DNA of 6,132 nt from Amphritea sp. Lineage in GTDB: Bacteria > Pseudomonadota > Gammaproteobacteria > Pseudomonadales > Balneatricaceae. The position numbers and the translations under genes are program-made. Below are positions 1 through 5,993 of the stretch, in pieces. The stretch is from NCBI GenBank assembly GCA_018067325.1, contig JAGPUU010000119.1:1-6132 (forward strand). Reading direction: 5' to 3'. The notes under the pieces were generated by a model, which made no database searches, was not told where the DNA came from, and worked only from the letters and a program-made list of their open reading frames with translations. How positions within the stretch are numbered: position 1 is the stretch's first letter; each line of letters begins with the position of its first letter.

Positions 1-1481
1 ATGCCGAAATAACTTCGCGACATCCCTGCCAGAGCGGCTTTAAGACTATTGCGACCCGAGACCTTTTTCCATATATCTATGGCGTTGCAAAACACAACCC
101 AGAAGACCAGTGTCATAACACCAGCCACCACCCAATTAAACTCACCGGCGTATAGATACTGAGACACGAGCCCCGCAATCACACTGGCAACCGCAGGCAA
201 CCAAAGTCGTTTCAAGAGGAAGGACACTGATGTCTCTCGCCAGCGGGATGCGACACCGATACCCAAAAAGCCAGCCACGAGTAACATCAAAGGTACGAAC
301 AGTGAATTGAAGTACGGTGGCCCAATTGAGATTTTACCCCAGCCCATCGCATCAACGATCAGCGGATAAATCGTCCCCAGCAACACCATCATCGCAGAGA
401 CCACCATCAGAATATTATTAACTAACAACAATGATTCACGGGACAGCAGCGCAAAACTAGACTCACTCTTCACATTACCGGCTTTAACCGCATACAGGAT
501 TAGTGATCCACCAATAGTGATAACCAGCAAGGCCAGAATAAAATAGCCACGATCGGGGTCTGAAGCAAAAGCATGTACCGAGGTCAAAACCCCTGAACGC
601 ACCAGAAATGTACCTAACAGACTCAATGAGAACGCAAATATCGCCAACAATACCGTCCAGCTTTTAAAGACTCCACGTTTCTCTGTAACTGCCAAAGAGT
701 GAACCAATGCGGTACCGATCAGCCAGGGCATAAATGACGCATTTTCCACCGGATCCCAGAACCACCAACCACCCCAGCCAAGTTCGTAATAAGCCCACCA
801 ACTTCCCAAGGCGATACCCAACGTCAGGAAAGCCCAGGCAATCGTTGTCCAGGGACGCGACCAGCGTGCCCAAGCAGAGTCAAGGCGACCGGTAAGCAGT
901 GCCGCGATAGCAAAAGCAAAGGCAACAGAGAAGCCCACATACCCCATATATAACATTGGGGGATGAATAATCAGGCCAATATCCTGCAATAAAGGGTTGA
1001 GGTCTCCACCTTCAGCCGGAAACTGCGGCAGATGACGATCGAACGGGCTAGAGGTCATCAGCGTGAATAAGATAAAGCCGACACCAATAATACCCATGAC
1101 CCCAAGGACTCTGGAGATAATTTCGAGGGGTAGGTTTTTACTTTTCACCGCAACAGCGACGGTCCAGCCGCTAAGAATCACAACCCACAGTAAGAGAGAG
1201 CCTTCATGCCCACCCCAGATCGCACTAATCTTAAAATACCAGGGCAGCAAGGTATTGGAGTTCGTTGCGACATAGACAACAGAAAAGTCATCTACAACAA
1301 AAGAGTAACCCAGGCAGAGAATGCTGATAACAAGAAAAAAGAACATACCCATAGCCAAAGGCCGGGCATAATTCATCATCAACGTATTACCCACTGTAGC
1401 ACCAACCATCGGCACTACTGCTAGCAAAGCAGACAAACAGAGTGAGAGAATCAGCGCATATTGGCCCAGTTCTGGAATCAT
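1..1481 (-). CDS. ccmF: CcmF, cytochrome c heme lyase core subunit (partial, 3' end off window)
   Basis: This is the polytopic inner-membrane protein of the System I heme lyase. It takes heme from holo-CcmE and attaches it to CXXCH motifs of apocytochrome c together with CcmH/CcmI. The frame is open from ATG at 1481 through the window edge, giving 493 complete codons of roughly 650 usual for the family. The protein is a series of hydrophobic segments. The tryptophan-rich WWD motif (GWGGWWFWDPVENASF) is at residues 235-250. Conserved histidines are His173 (IHPPMLY), His261 (TALVHSL) and His303 (LTSVHAF), the same numbers as in E. coli CcmF, where 173/303 flank the WWD heme site and 261 is one ligand of the b-type heme. 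The other b-heme ligand is expected just past the edge, after the conserved MSRSYFG at 487-493. The start has a GGGAG ribosome site inside the end of ccmE, with a 2-nt gap between the genes. No frameshift was seen where I checked the reading frame. Confidence 0.97.
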   Translation of the reverse strand, partial: MIPELGQYALILSLCLSALLAVVPMVGATVGNTLMMNYARPLAMGMFFFLVISILCLGYSFVVDDFSVVYVATNSNTLLPWYFKISAIWGGHEGSLLLWVVILSGWTVAVAVKSKNLPLEIISRVLGVMGIIGVGFILFTLMTSSPFDRHLPQFPAEGGDLNPLLQDIGLIIHPPMLYMGYVGFSVAFAFAIAALLTGRLDSAWARWSRPWTTIAWAFLTLGIALGSWWAYYELGWGGWWFWDPVENASFMPWLIGTALVHSLAVTEKRGVFKSWTVLLAIFAFSLSLLGTFLVRSGVLTSVHAFASDPDRGYFILALLVITIGGSLILYAVKAGNVKSESSFALLSRESLLLVNNILMVVSAMMVLLGTIYPLIVDAMGWGKISIGPPYFNSLFVPLMLLVAGFLGIGVASRWRETSVSFLLKRLWLPAVASVIAGLVSQYLYAGEFNWVVAGVMTLVFWVVFCNAIDIWKKVSGRNSLKAALAGMSRSYFG

Positions 1482-1483
1482 GA

Positions 1484-1945
1484 TTACTCTGCTCCCTTTG
1501 CGCGCATCTGATCGGGCATTTTACCCGCTTTTTCTAGTGCTTCCGCGACTTCAGGTGGCATATAGTTCTCATCATGCTTGGCCAGCACTTCCACAGCCTC
1601 GAACACCCCGTCACTATTCATAGCGCCTTGCGCAACAATCCCCTGACCTTCCCGGAACAGGTCTGGCAAAATCCCGGTAAAAGACACTGTCACTGAATTA
1701 GCATAGTCCGTCATATCAAACATAACGTTAAGACTTTGAGTATCACGAATCACACTCCCTTCAACGACCATACCCCCTGCGCGTATTCGGGTGCCTTCTG
1801 GGGCTTTATTATCAACAATATCAGTAGGTGAATAAAACAGATTAATATTCTGATTCAGGGCATACATCGACAACCCAACAGCGGTCGCTGCACCAAACAC
1901 AATAAATAATACGATTATCAGGCGCTGTTTACGTTTCGGGTTCAT
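1484..1945 (-). CDS. ccmE: CcmE, periplasmic heme chaperone
   Basis: CcmE binds heme covalently in the periplasm and carries it from CcmC(D) to the CcmF/H lyase. It has 153 residues, close to E. coli CcmE (about 159). A basic N-terminus (MNPKRKQR) is followed by one membrane anchor at about residues 9-28. Next comes the OB-fold beta domain (about 50-122), with typical elements such as the [11 protein letters not shown] strand and [23 protein letters not shown]. The heme-attachment motif is [13 protein letters not shown]: His124 is the covalent heme ligand and Tyr128 the conserved axial ligand of the HxxxY motif. The C-terminal tail is short and probably flexible. Its ATG overlaps the ccmD stop codon as ATGA, and a GGAGA ribosome site lies within the end of ccmD, suggesting translational coupling. 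Confidence 0.97.
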   Translation of the reverse strand: MNPKRKQRLIIVLFIVFGAATAVGLSMYALNQNINLFYSPTDIVDNKAPEGTRIRAGGMVVEGSVIRDTQSLNVMFDMTDYANSVTVSFTGILPDLFREGQGIVAQGAMNSDGVFEAVEVLAKHDENYMPPEVAEALEKAGKMPDQMRAKGAE

Positions 1946-2121
1946 GACTTCGGTTTCTCCCTGCGCAGCCTGCTGGCCTGCTCGATAAAGATCTGACGCT
2001 TGTGCATCAGTGGATTTACTATATTAGTAACAATCACAATCAATGCAATTGCATAACTCAGCCAGACATAGAGGCCATGGCCGCCCATATCGATAAATTC
2101 GGCAAATGATTCAAAACTCAA
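1942..2121 (-). CDS. ccmD: CcmD, small heme exporter accessory protein (TTG start)
   Basis: This is a 59-residue single-pass inner-membrane protein that joins CcmA-B-C and is needed to release holo-CcmE. It is recognised by the family pattern: an N-terminal [16 protein letters not shown], where MGG then an aromatic and VWL is the CcmD signature, a membrane helix at about residues 17-36, and a positively charged cytoplasmic tail (HKRQIF, then SRLRREKPK). I choose TTG at 2121 as the start. GAGGA at 2133-2129 sits 7 nt upstream, overlapping the ccmC stop, and the codons before Met12 encode residues that align with the conserved N-terminus of E. coli CcmD (FASWNEFFAMGG). The next in-frame ATG (2088) would remove that part and give 48 residues. 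The stop overlaps the ccmE start in ATGA, and the gap to ccmC is 10 nt. Confidence 0.93.
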   Translation of the reverse strand: MSFESFAEFIDMGGHGLYVWLSYAIALIVIVTNIVNPLMHKRQIFIEQASRLRREKPKS

Positions 2122-2126
2122 GGTAA

Positions 2127-2133
2127 TTTCCTC
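2127..2133 (-). promoter_or_regulatory. Ribosome binding site of ccmD deciding its TTG start
   Basis: On the minus strand this reads GAGGAAA. It overlaps the ccmC stop codon (TGA, 2134-2132) and lies 7 nt before the TTG of ccmD. The position suits re-initiation by ribosomes ending ccmC and supports the TTG start over the internal ATG at 2088. Confidence 0.7.
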
Positions 2134-2884
2134 AACCGGTAATCAGGTCACGTACCCAGCTACTGCGACGCTCGCGCTGGATAATTTCATTACGTAGCCG
2201 CAGCATCATAGCCACGGCAAAAAAGCAGTAGAAACCGATCACCATAACCAGCAATGGCACCCACATCTCTGAAGGCATTGCCGGACGTTCAGTCAGTGTA
2301 AAAGTCGCGGGCTGATGCAGTGTATTCCACCAGTCCACAGAATATTTGATAATAGGAATATTCACCAACCCTACCAGCGCCAGTACCGCCGTTGACTGGG
2401 CAGCAGTCTGAGCATTTTCGATAGCAGAGTTAAGCGCAATGATGCCAAGATAAAGAAAAAGCAAAATCAACATTGAGGTCAGGCGTGCATCCCATACCCA
2501 CCAGGACCCCCAGGTCGGCTTACCCCAGATAGCACCTGTCGCCAAGGATAAGATAGCAATAGTTGCCCCGATAGGCGCACAGGCTTTGGCTACCATATCA
2601 GCGACTTTCATTTTCCAGATCAGGCCTATAGCCCCAGCAACCGCCATCATCATGTAACAAGACTGCGCTAGAATCGAAGCCGGAACATGGATATAGATAA
2701 TCCGAAAGCTATTCCCCTGCTGATAGTCTGCAGGAGCAAAAGCGAGCGCCCAGATAGTACCCACCAGCAACGTTGCAACGGCAGCAATAGCAAAAATCGG
2801 CAGTAACTTGCCCGTAATCTCATAACACCAGCGAGGAGAGGCCAATTGATAAAACCAACGAGGCATCCACTTTTTTTCAGCCAT
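2132..2884 (-). CDS. ccmC: CcmC, heme-handling protein of the cytochrome c maturation system
   Basis: CcmC is an integral inner-membrane protein that presents heme to CcmE and promotes the covalent His-heme bond. It has 250 residues (E. coli about 245), with roughly six hydrophobic segments. The WWD motif, WGKPTWGSWWVWDARLTS, is at about residues 120-137. Two periplasmic-side histidines flank it: His66 (IYIHVPAS) and His190 (WNTLHQPATF), corresponding to the known axial heme ligands H60 and H184 of E. coli CcmC. The C-terminal end is basic and cytoplasmic (RLRNEIIQRERR). The ATG start has an AAGG ribosome site about 8 nt upstream and lies 20 nt after the ccmB stop. The TGA stop overlaps the ribosome site of ccmD. 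All residues known to be important look intact. Confidence 0.97.
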   Translation of the reverse strand: MAEKKWMPRWFYQLASPRWCYEITGKLLPIFAIAAVATLLVGTIWALAFAPADYQQGNSFRIIYIHVPASILAQSCYMMMAVAGAIGLIWKMKVADMVAKACAPIGATIAILSLATGAIWGKPTWGSWWVWDARLTSMLILLFLYLGIIALNSAIENAQTAAQSTAVLALVGLVNIPIIKYSVDWWNTLHQPATFTLTERPAMPSEMWVPLLVMVIGFYCFFAVAMMLRLRNEIIQRERRSSWVRDLITG

Positions 2885-2904
2885 TTTTCAACCTTAACGG
2901 GTAA

Positions 2905-3633
2905 TCACCCACTTACACTAATTCTTAATGCGGCACCAATTGCCAAAGGAGCCATCACCAACCCAAGCGAGAGCATCGCCCCCAATATAGCGAAATAACC
3001 ACCTAATGGGAGCCCTGTTACAGCCCCCTGAACCGCAGCACTACCAAATATCAATACTGGTATATAAAGAGGCAGCACCAATAACGAAATCAACACACCA
3101 CCTTTACGTAAACCAACAGTCAACGCCGCACCTATGGCACCCACCAGGCTCAACGTAGGCGTTCCCAGCAGCAAACTGATCACCAGGCCACTCATCCCAT
3201 CTGCCGGCAAAAACAGCATGACTCCCAATAAGGGCGCCAATAGTGTTAACGGCAATCCAGTCAACATCCAGTGAGCCAGTACTTTAGCCAACACCACCAT
3301 GTATAAAGGTTGAGGGCTCAGCAATATCTGTTCTAAAGTCCCATCCTCAAAATCAGAACGAAACAAGCTATCCATCGAGAGAAGCGTCGCCAATAAAGCA
3401 GCGACCCAAACCACCCCTGGGGCAACATCTGCCAAAAACCCAGGATCTGGGCTCACCCCAAGAGGAAACAATGTGGCAACCATCAAAAAGAAGATCAGTG
3501 GATTGACCAAATCACTTTTACGGCGATAAGAGAGCAACAAATCTCTTTTCAACGCACCCCAGAAAGGGCCATCAACCTTACACTCACTGACCATCCCGCT
3601 ATCTGCCGGTTGATTAGGCACGGTATCGCTCAT
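2905..3633 (-). CDS. ccmB: CcmB, ABC permease subunit of the heme maturation system
   Basis: CcmB is the transmembrane partner of the CcmA ATPase. The CcmAB complex uses ATP to free holo-CcmE from CcmC-CcmD. It has 242 residues with about six membrane segments. Family hallmarks are NPLIFFLMVATLFPLGV (44-60), the cytoplasmic loop FRSDFEDGTLEQILLSP (91-107), which is the probable coupling segment to CcmA, and the late LPLYIPVLIFG (187-197). The ATG start overlaps the ccmA stop as ATGA, which supports translational coupling and this start. The N-terminus is about 20 residues longer than E. coli CcmB: polar residues 1-22 precede the usual FWGALKRDLLL start. Met14 is a possible internal start but has no better ribosome site. 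The gap to ccmC is 20 nt. Confidence 0.96.
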   Translation of the reverse strand: MSDTVPNQPADSGMVSECKVDGPFWGALKRDLLLSYRRKSDLVNPLIFFLMVATLFPLGVSPDPGFLADVAPGVVWVAALLATLLSMDSLFRSDFEDGTLEQILLSPQPLYMVVLAKVLAHWMLTGLPLTLLAPLLGVMLFLPADGMSGLVISLLLGTPTLSLVGAIGAALTVGLRKGGVLISLLVLPLYIPVLIFGSAAVQGAVTGLPLGGYFAILGAMLSLGLVMAPLAIGAALRISVSG

Positions 3634-4268
3634 AAAGTTCCCGCTAATTGATCAAGATTAAGGCGCCGAATCTTATCACCCATTGCTAGTTCATGATGAG
3701 TTGTCAATATCACGGTCCCTCCCTGCTCTGCATGGGCGGCAATCAATACTTCTTTTTCCGCAACGCCTCGCTTATCAATGGCGGTAAAGGGCTCATCCAA
3801 AATCCACAGAGGGGCGCTACTCAAATATAAACGGGCCAGACTGACACGACGATTTTGTCCCGCCGATAAAGTATGACAAGCGGTGTCTTCATAACCGCTC
3901 AGGCCAACTTTCTCCAATGCATAATCAAGTTTTGCCAGATCAATTGCCGGATGCATAGAAGCATACCAGCGCAGGTTTTCCCGAGGAGTTAAGACCGCTT
4001 TTACACCGGGTTGATGGCCAAAATAAAGTAACGATTCGCGATAATCTTGAGCACAATCATCCAAAGACTGTCCCTGCCAATAGATATCACCTTCAAAATG
4101 GCGAGACAAACCACTCAGAATACGTAAGAGTGTTGTCTTACCGCTACCATTTTGTCCTTCAACCTGAAGAACTTCACCCGCGTTAACTTCAAAGTTGAGT
4201 GATTCGAACAACACACGGTCGTCCCGTTCACAGAACAAATTCTCAATTTTAAGTCTTGGTGTGGGCAA
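3630..4268 (-). CDS. ccmA: CcmA, ABC transporter ATP-binding subunit of heme maturation (TTG start)
   Basis: CcmA is the cytoplasmic ATPase that works with CcmB to release heme-loaded CcmE. It has 212 residues (E. coli about 207) and complete ABC motifs. Walker A is GQNGSGKTT at 38-46 (Lys44). The Q-loop is at Gln86 (FGHQPG). The signature LSAGQ is at 134-138, Walker B LWILDEP at 154-160 (Asp158, Glu159), the D-loop near AID 163-165 and the H-loop at His191 (LTTHHE). The family-typical early segment is LFCERDDRVLF. The start is TTG: no ATG occurs in this frame before Met105, and in-frame stops lie upstream. GAGG at 4280-4277 is 8 nt before the TTG. It is the first gene of the operon, and its stop overlaps the ccmB start. 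Confidence 0.96.
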   Translation of the reverse strand: MPTPRLKIENLFCERDDRVLFESLNFEVNAGEVLQVEGQNGSGKTTLLRILSGLSRHFEGDIYWQGQSLDDCAQDYRESLLYFGHQPGVKAVLTPRENLRWYASMHPAIDLAKLDYALEKVGLSGYEDTACHTLSAGQNRRVSLARLYLSSAPLWILDEPFTAIDKRGVAEKEVLIAAHAEQGGTVILTTHHELAMGDKIRRLNLDQLAGTL

Positions 4269-4422
4269 CAGAACAACCTCAAGAAAACGAAACAGGCAGA
4301 TACACCTTTATAATTAGCAATATCCGCCGAAAGCAAGGCATTATATACAAAATAAAGTGCTGAAGGGCATAACTGAGTCAAAAGAACTAGAAGCTATACC
4401 GGAGGTCGCTAAAAAAACCATT
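4269..4422. promoter_or_regulatory. Divergent intergenic region between ccmA and the fliK-like gene, with candidate promoters
   Basis: This is the only sizeable non-coding gap and must hold the ccm promoter and probably that of the fliK-like gene. For ccm, the minus strand has a perfect TATAAT at 4345-4340 but no convincing -35 at 17 nt. Nearer the gene it has TATAAA about 18 nt after TTGCTT, a fair sigma70-like pair. Either would give a leader of about 30-65 nt. For the plus strand, TATATA/TATACA at about 4342-4349 is a possible -10, again without a clear -35. I see no strong inverted repeat or terminator. The promoter calls are inference from short matches. Confidence 0.4.
4277..4282 (-). 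promoter_or_regulatory. Ribosome binding site of ccmA deciding its TTG start
   Basis: On the minus strand this reads TTGAGG. Its GAGG core lies 8 nt before the TTG at 4268, a normal spacing. No ATG or GTG is available in this frame near the conserved N-terminus, so this site fixes the start of the operon's first gene at a weak initiation codon. Confidence 0.65.
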
Positions 4423-5973
4423 ATGCTGAATCCTTTAAGCGTTCAGAGCCTGCAAACCAATACCGGTAAATCTCTGTCGGCGGTTGAACTCGTTCGCGCC
4501 CTACCCCTTAACAATCCGACTCAGATTACAGTAAGACAAAGCAGTGCTGACGCTGCCCGACCTAACCAGTTCACCCTTCAGGTCCAGTTAGGCAACCAGC
4601 TATATCAGCTTAAAAGCAATCAGTCACTGCCACCCGGAAGCACCGCAACACTCACCCGCACGGCCGCAGGACAACTCCTTCTAAGCACGAACTTAGCTTC
4701 CCCCTTGCCTGCCAATCTTCAGTTACCAACATTGAACCAACCCGCTACAACCCAGGCTAAACCGATACAGCAAAGCGGCGCCGGCACCCAACCTGGCGCT
4801 AATCAGGCACGGGCACCTGAACAAAACCCGATCGCTCAAATAAAGGGAAACACTCAACAGCCGAAAGGCCAACCGCAAACAGCCGAGCAATCCCGGCTAC
4901 CACCCACAACAGCAAACCTACCACCCCGTCTTTCAGCTGAGCTGAGCAAGCTTCTCCCTCTTAACCGACCCGTCCTGGCCACCATTAGTGTTACCGCGCA
5001 TACCGGCAGCAAAAACGGAGCAAACAGTGTAACCGCCACTATTAATGGCCGTACTCTCCCTTTGACGCTCAATCAACCACTTCCATTTGATGGAAAGGTT
5101 CTGTTGGTCAAAACAAACAATGAACAGGTTCAGATTCAATCTCTCACTTCGCCTATCCAAAATCAGAGCCTGGAACGTCATATCAGTGATGCTTTGCGCT
5201 ATGTACTCCCTGCTCAACAGCCTGTCGCAGACTCTTTGACTAAACTGCAGCTACTCAACAACAGTGTCGGTGCTGAAAAAAGCCCAATAAACAGCATACT
5301 CAGCTCTCTGATCAACCTGTTCGGCGTAAAAACAGGTTCTTCTTCAGAAGGAGGGGCTGGTGTGCAACAAAACCTATTAAATGGAGGCCTGTTTACGGAA
5401 CGTAACCTGGCCGACCCTCGGAGCCAGATACCCACTGGGGAGATGAAAAAACAACTCGGCCAGCTCTTGCAACAAGCAGACAAACTACCAGAGCTACCCA
5501 GACAACAACTTCAAGAATTAGTTAAAGGGTTACTCAGTCGGGTCACGAGCAATCAACTAGAAAGCATCCAAAACACCCGTATCAGTAGTGATGGTGGGAT
5601 TGAACGTTTCTTTGCATTGGACCTGCCAATACGCAACGGTGAGCAGCTGGATAACGTCGAGCTTAAAATATCAGAACACCGACGTCAGCTTTCCGAAGAC
5701 GAGTGGCAACAACTATGGCGTGTGAGATTACATTTTGATTTACAAGAACAGGGCAAAATTGATGCCGAACTGATACTGGAAGATGATCACCAGATCACGG
5801 CTCATTTCTGGTGCAGCAAAGGTGAAACAGCTGAAGAACTTAAAGAAAAACTACCCGATTTCAACCGCCAACTGTATCGTCAGGGGTATAGTATTACCGG
5901 CATTCATTGCAGCGAAGGGGTTGCGCCAAAAGCGCTCAATCGGGTTGAACATCTGATTGATGTAACAACTTAG
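4423..5973 (+). CDS. FliK-family (flagellar hook-length control-like) protein
   Basis: This is a 516-residue protein with FliK-type architecture. Residues 1-25 form a short lead, followed by a beta-rich domain (26-88) and a Gln/Pro/Thr/Ala-rich linker (about 92-168). A second copy of the beta-rich domain spans 177-240, then a Ser/Gly/Gln-rich stretch and a helical segment (about 340-380). The C-terminal domain (about 405-500) resembles the Flg_hook domain: LWRVRLHFDLQEQGKIDAEL at 431-450, then ITAHFWC, a helix, and LYRQGYSITGIHC before the tail. FliK-type proteins measure hook or needle length and switch substrate specificity by contacting the FlhB cytoplasmic domain. Here the next gene is an FlhB-C-like protein 20 nt downstream, so the two probably act together. 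I cannot tell whether this is the main FliK or a paralog. No signal peptide or membrane segment is seen. The start is uncertain: ATG at 4423 is preferred, but GGAGG at 4401-4405 lies 17 nt away. GTG at 4357, in the same frame, would add 22 residues. Confidence 0.8.
   Translation: MLNPLSVQSLQTNTGKSLSAVELVRALPLNNPTQITVRQSSADAARPNQFTLQVQLGNQLYQLKSNQSLPPGSTATLTRTAAGQLLLSTNLASPLPANLQLPTLNQPATTQAKPIQQSGAGTQPGANQARAPEQNPIAQIKGNTQQPKGQPQTAEQSRLPPTTANLPPRLSAELSKLLPLNRPVLATISVTAHTGSKNGANSVTATINGRTLPLTLNQPLPFDGKVLLVKTNNEQVQIQSLTSPIQNQSLERHISDALRYVLPAQQPVADSLTKLQLLNNSVGAEKSPINSILSSLINLFGVKTGSSSEGGAGVQQNLLNGGLFTERNLADPRSQIPTGEMKKQLGQLLQQADKLPELPRQQLQELVKGLLSRVTSNQLESIQNTRISSDGGIERFFALDLPIRNGEQLDNVELKISEHRRQLSEDEWQQLWRVRLHFDLQEQGKIDAELILEDDHQITAHFWCSKGETAEELKEKLPDFNRQLYRQGYSITGIHCSEGVAPKALNRVEHLIDVTT
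4498..4686 (+). repeat. Internal protein repeat, copy 1, in the FliK-like gene
   Basis: These are codons 26-88 of the FliK-like protein (ATG numbering), beginning ALPLNNPTQITV and containing LGNQLYQLKSNQSLPPG. They align without gaps to residues 177-222 and onward, at a constant offset of 151. Identical positions include Leu27/178, Pro28/179, Leu29/180, Asn30/181, Pro32/183, Thr36/187, Leu63/214, Asn66/217, Gln67/218, Leu69/220 and Pro70/221. It is probably a small beta domain. The DNA has diverged, so the duplication is visible at protein level only. Confidence 0.6.
4951..5142 (+). repeat. Internal protein repeat, copy 2, in the FliK-like gene
   Basis: These are codons 177-240, beginning LLPLNRPVLATI and containing INGRTLPLTLNQPLPFDG. 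It is the second copy of the beta-rich unit, separated from copy 1 by the low-complexity Gln/Pro linker. Like copy 1, it opens with an LPLN-x-P turn and has a later Asn-Gln-x-Leu-Pro turn before alternating hydrophobic strands (KVLLVKT, QVQIQS). Confidence 0.6.
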
Positions 5974-5993
5974 TCTGGGTAAAGTTAACGCGT

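Noticed and set aside
664..873. A 69-codon minus-strand open frame
   Set aside because: It lies inside ccmF in another frame, over the WWD-coding stretch. The ccmF frame explains the sequence.
1063..1424. Two overlapping plus-strand open frames of about 70 codons
   Set aside because: They lie antisense to ccmF, whose frame is intact and strongly conserved here. Their translations show no domain pattern and no ribosome site.
4115..4381. An 88-codon minus-strand open frame crossing the ccmA start
   Set aside because: It overlaps the Walker A coding region of ccmA in another frame. The translation is Cys-rich and unlike any family I know, and it covers the promoter region.
4854..5483. Several minus-strand open frames of 72-94 codons
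   Set aside because: They are antisense shadows of the FliK-like gene, with no recognisable protein features.
5984..5993. Short palindromes (GTTAAC and ACGCGT) between the FliK-like and FlhB-like genes
   Set aside because: They are six-base palindromes of the kind expected by chance. The gap is only 20 nt, with no stem-loop plus T-run, so it is not a terminator or an attachment site.
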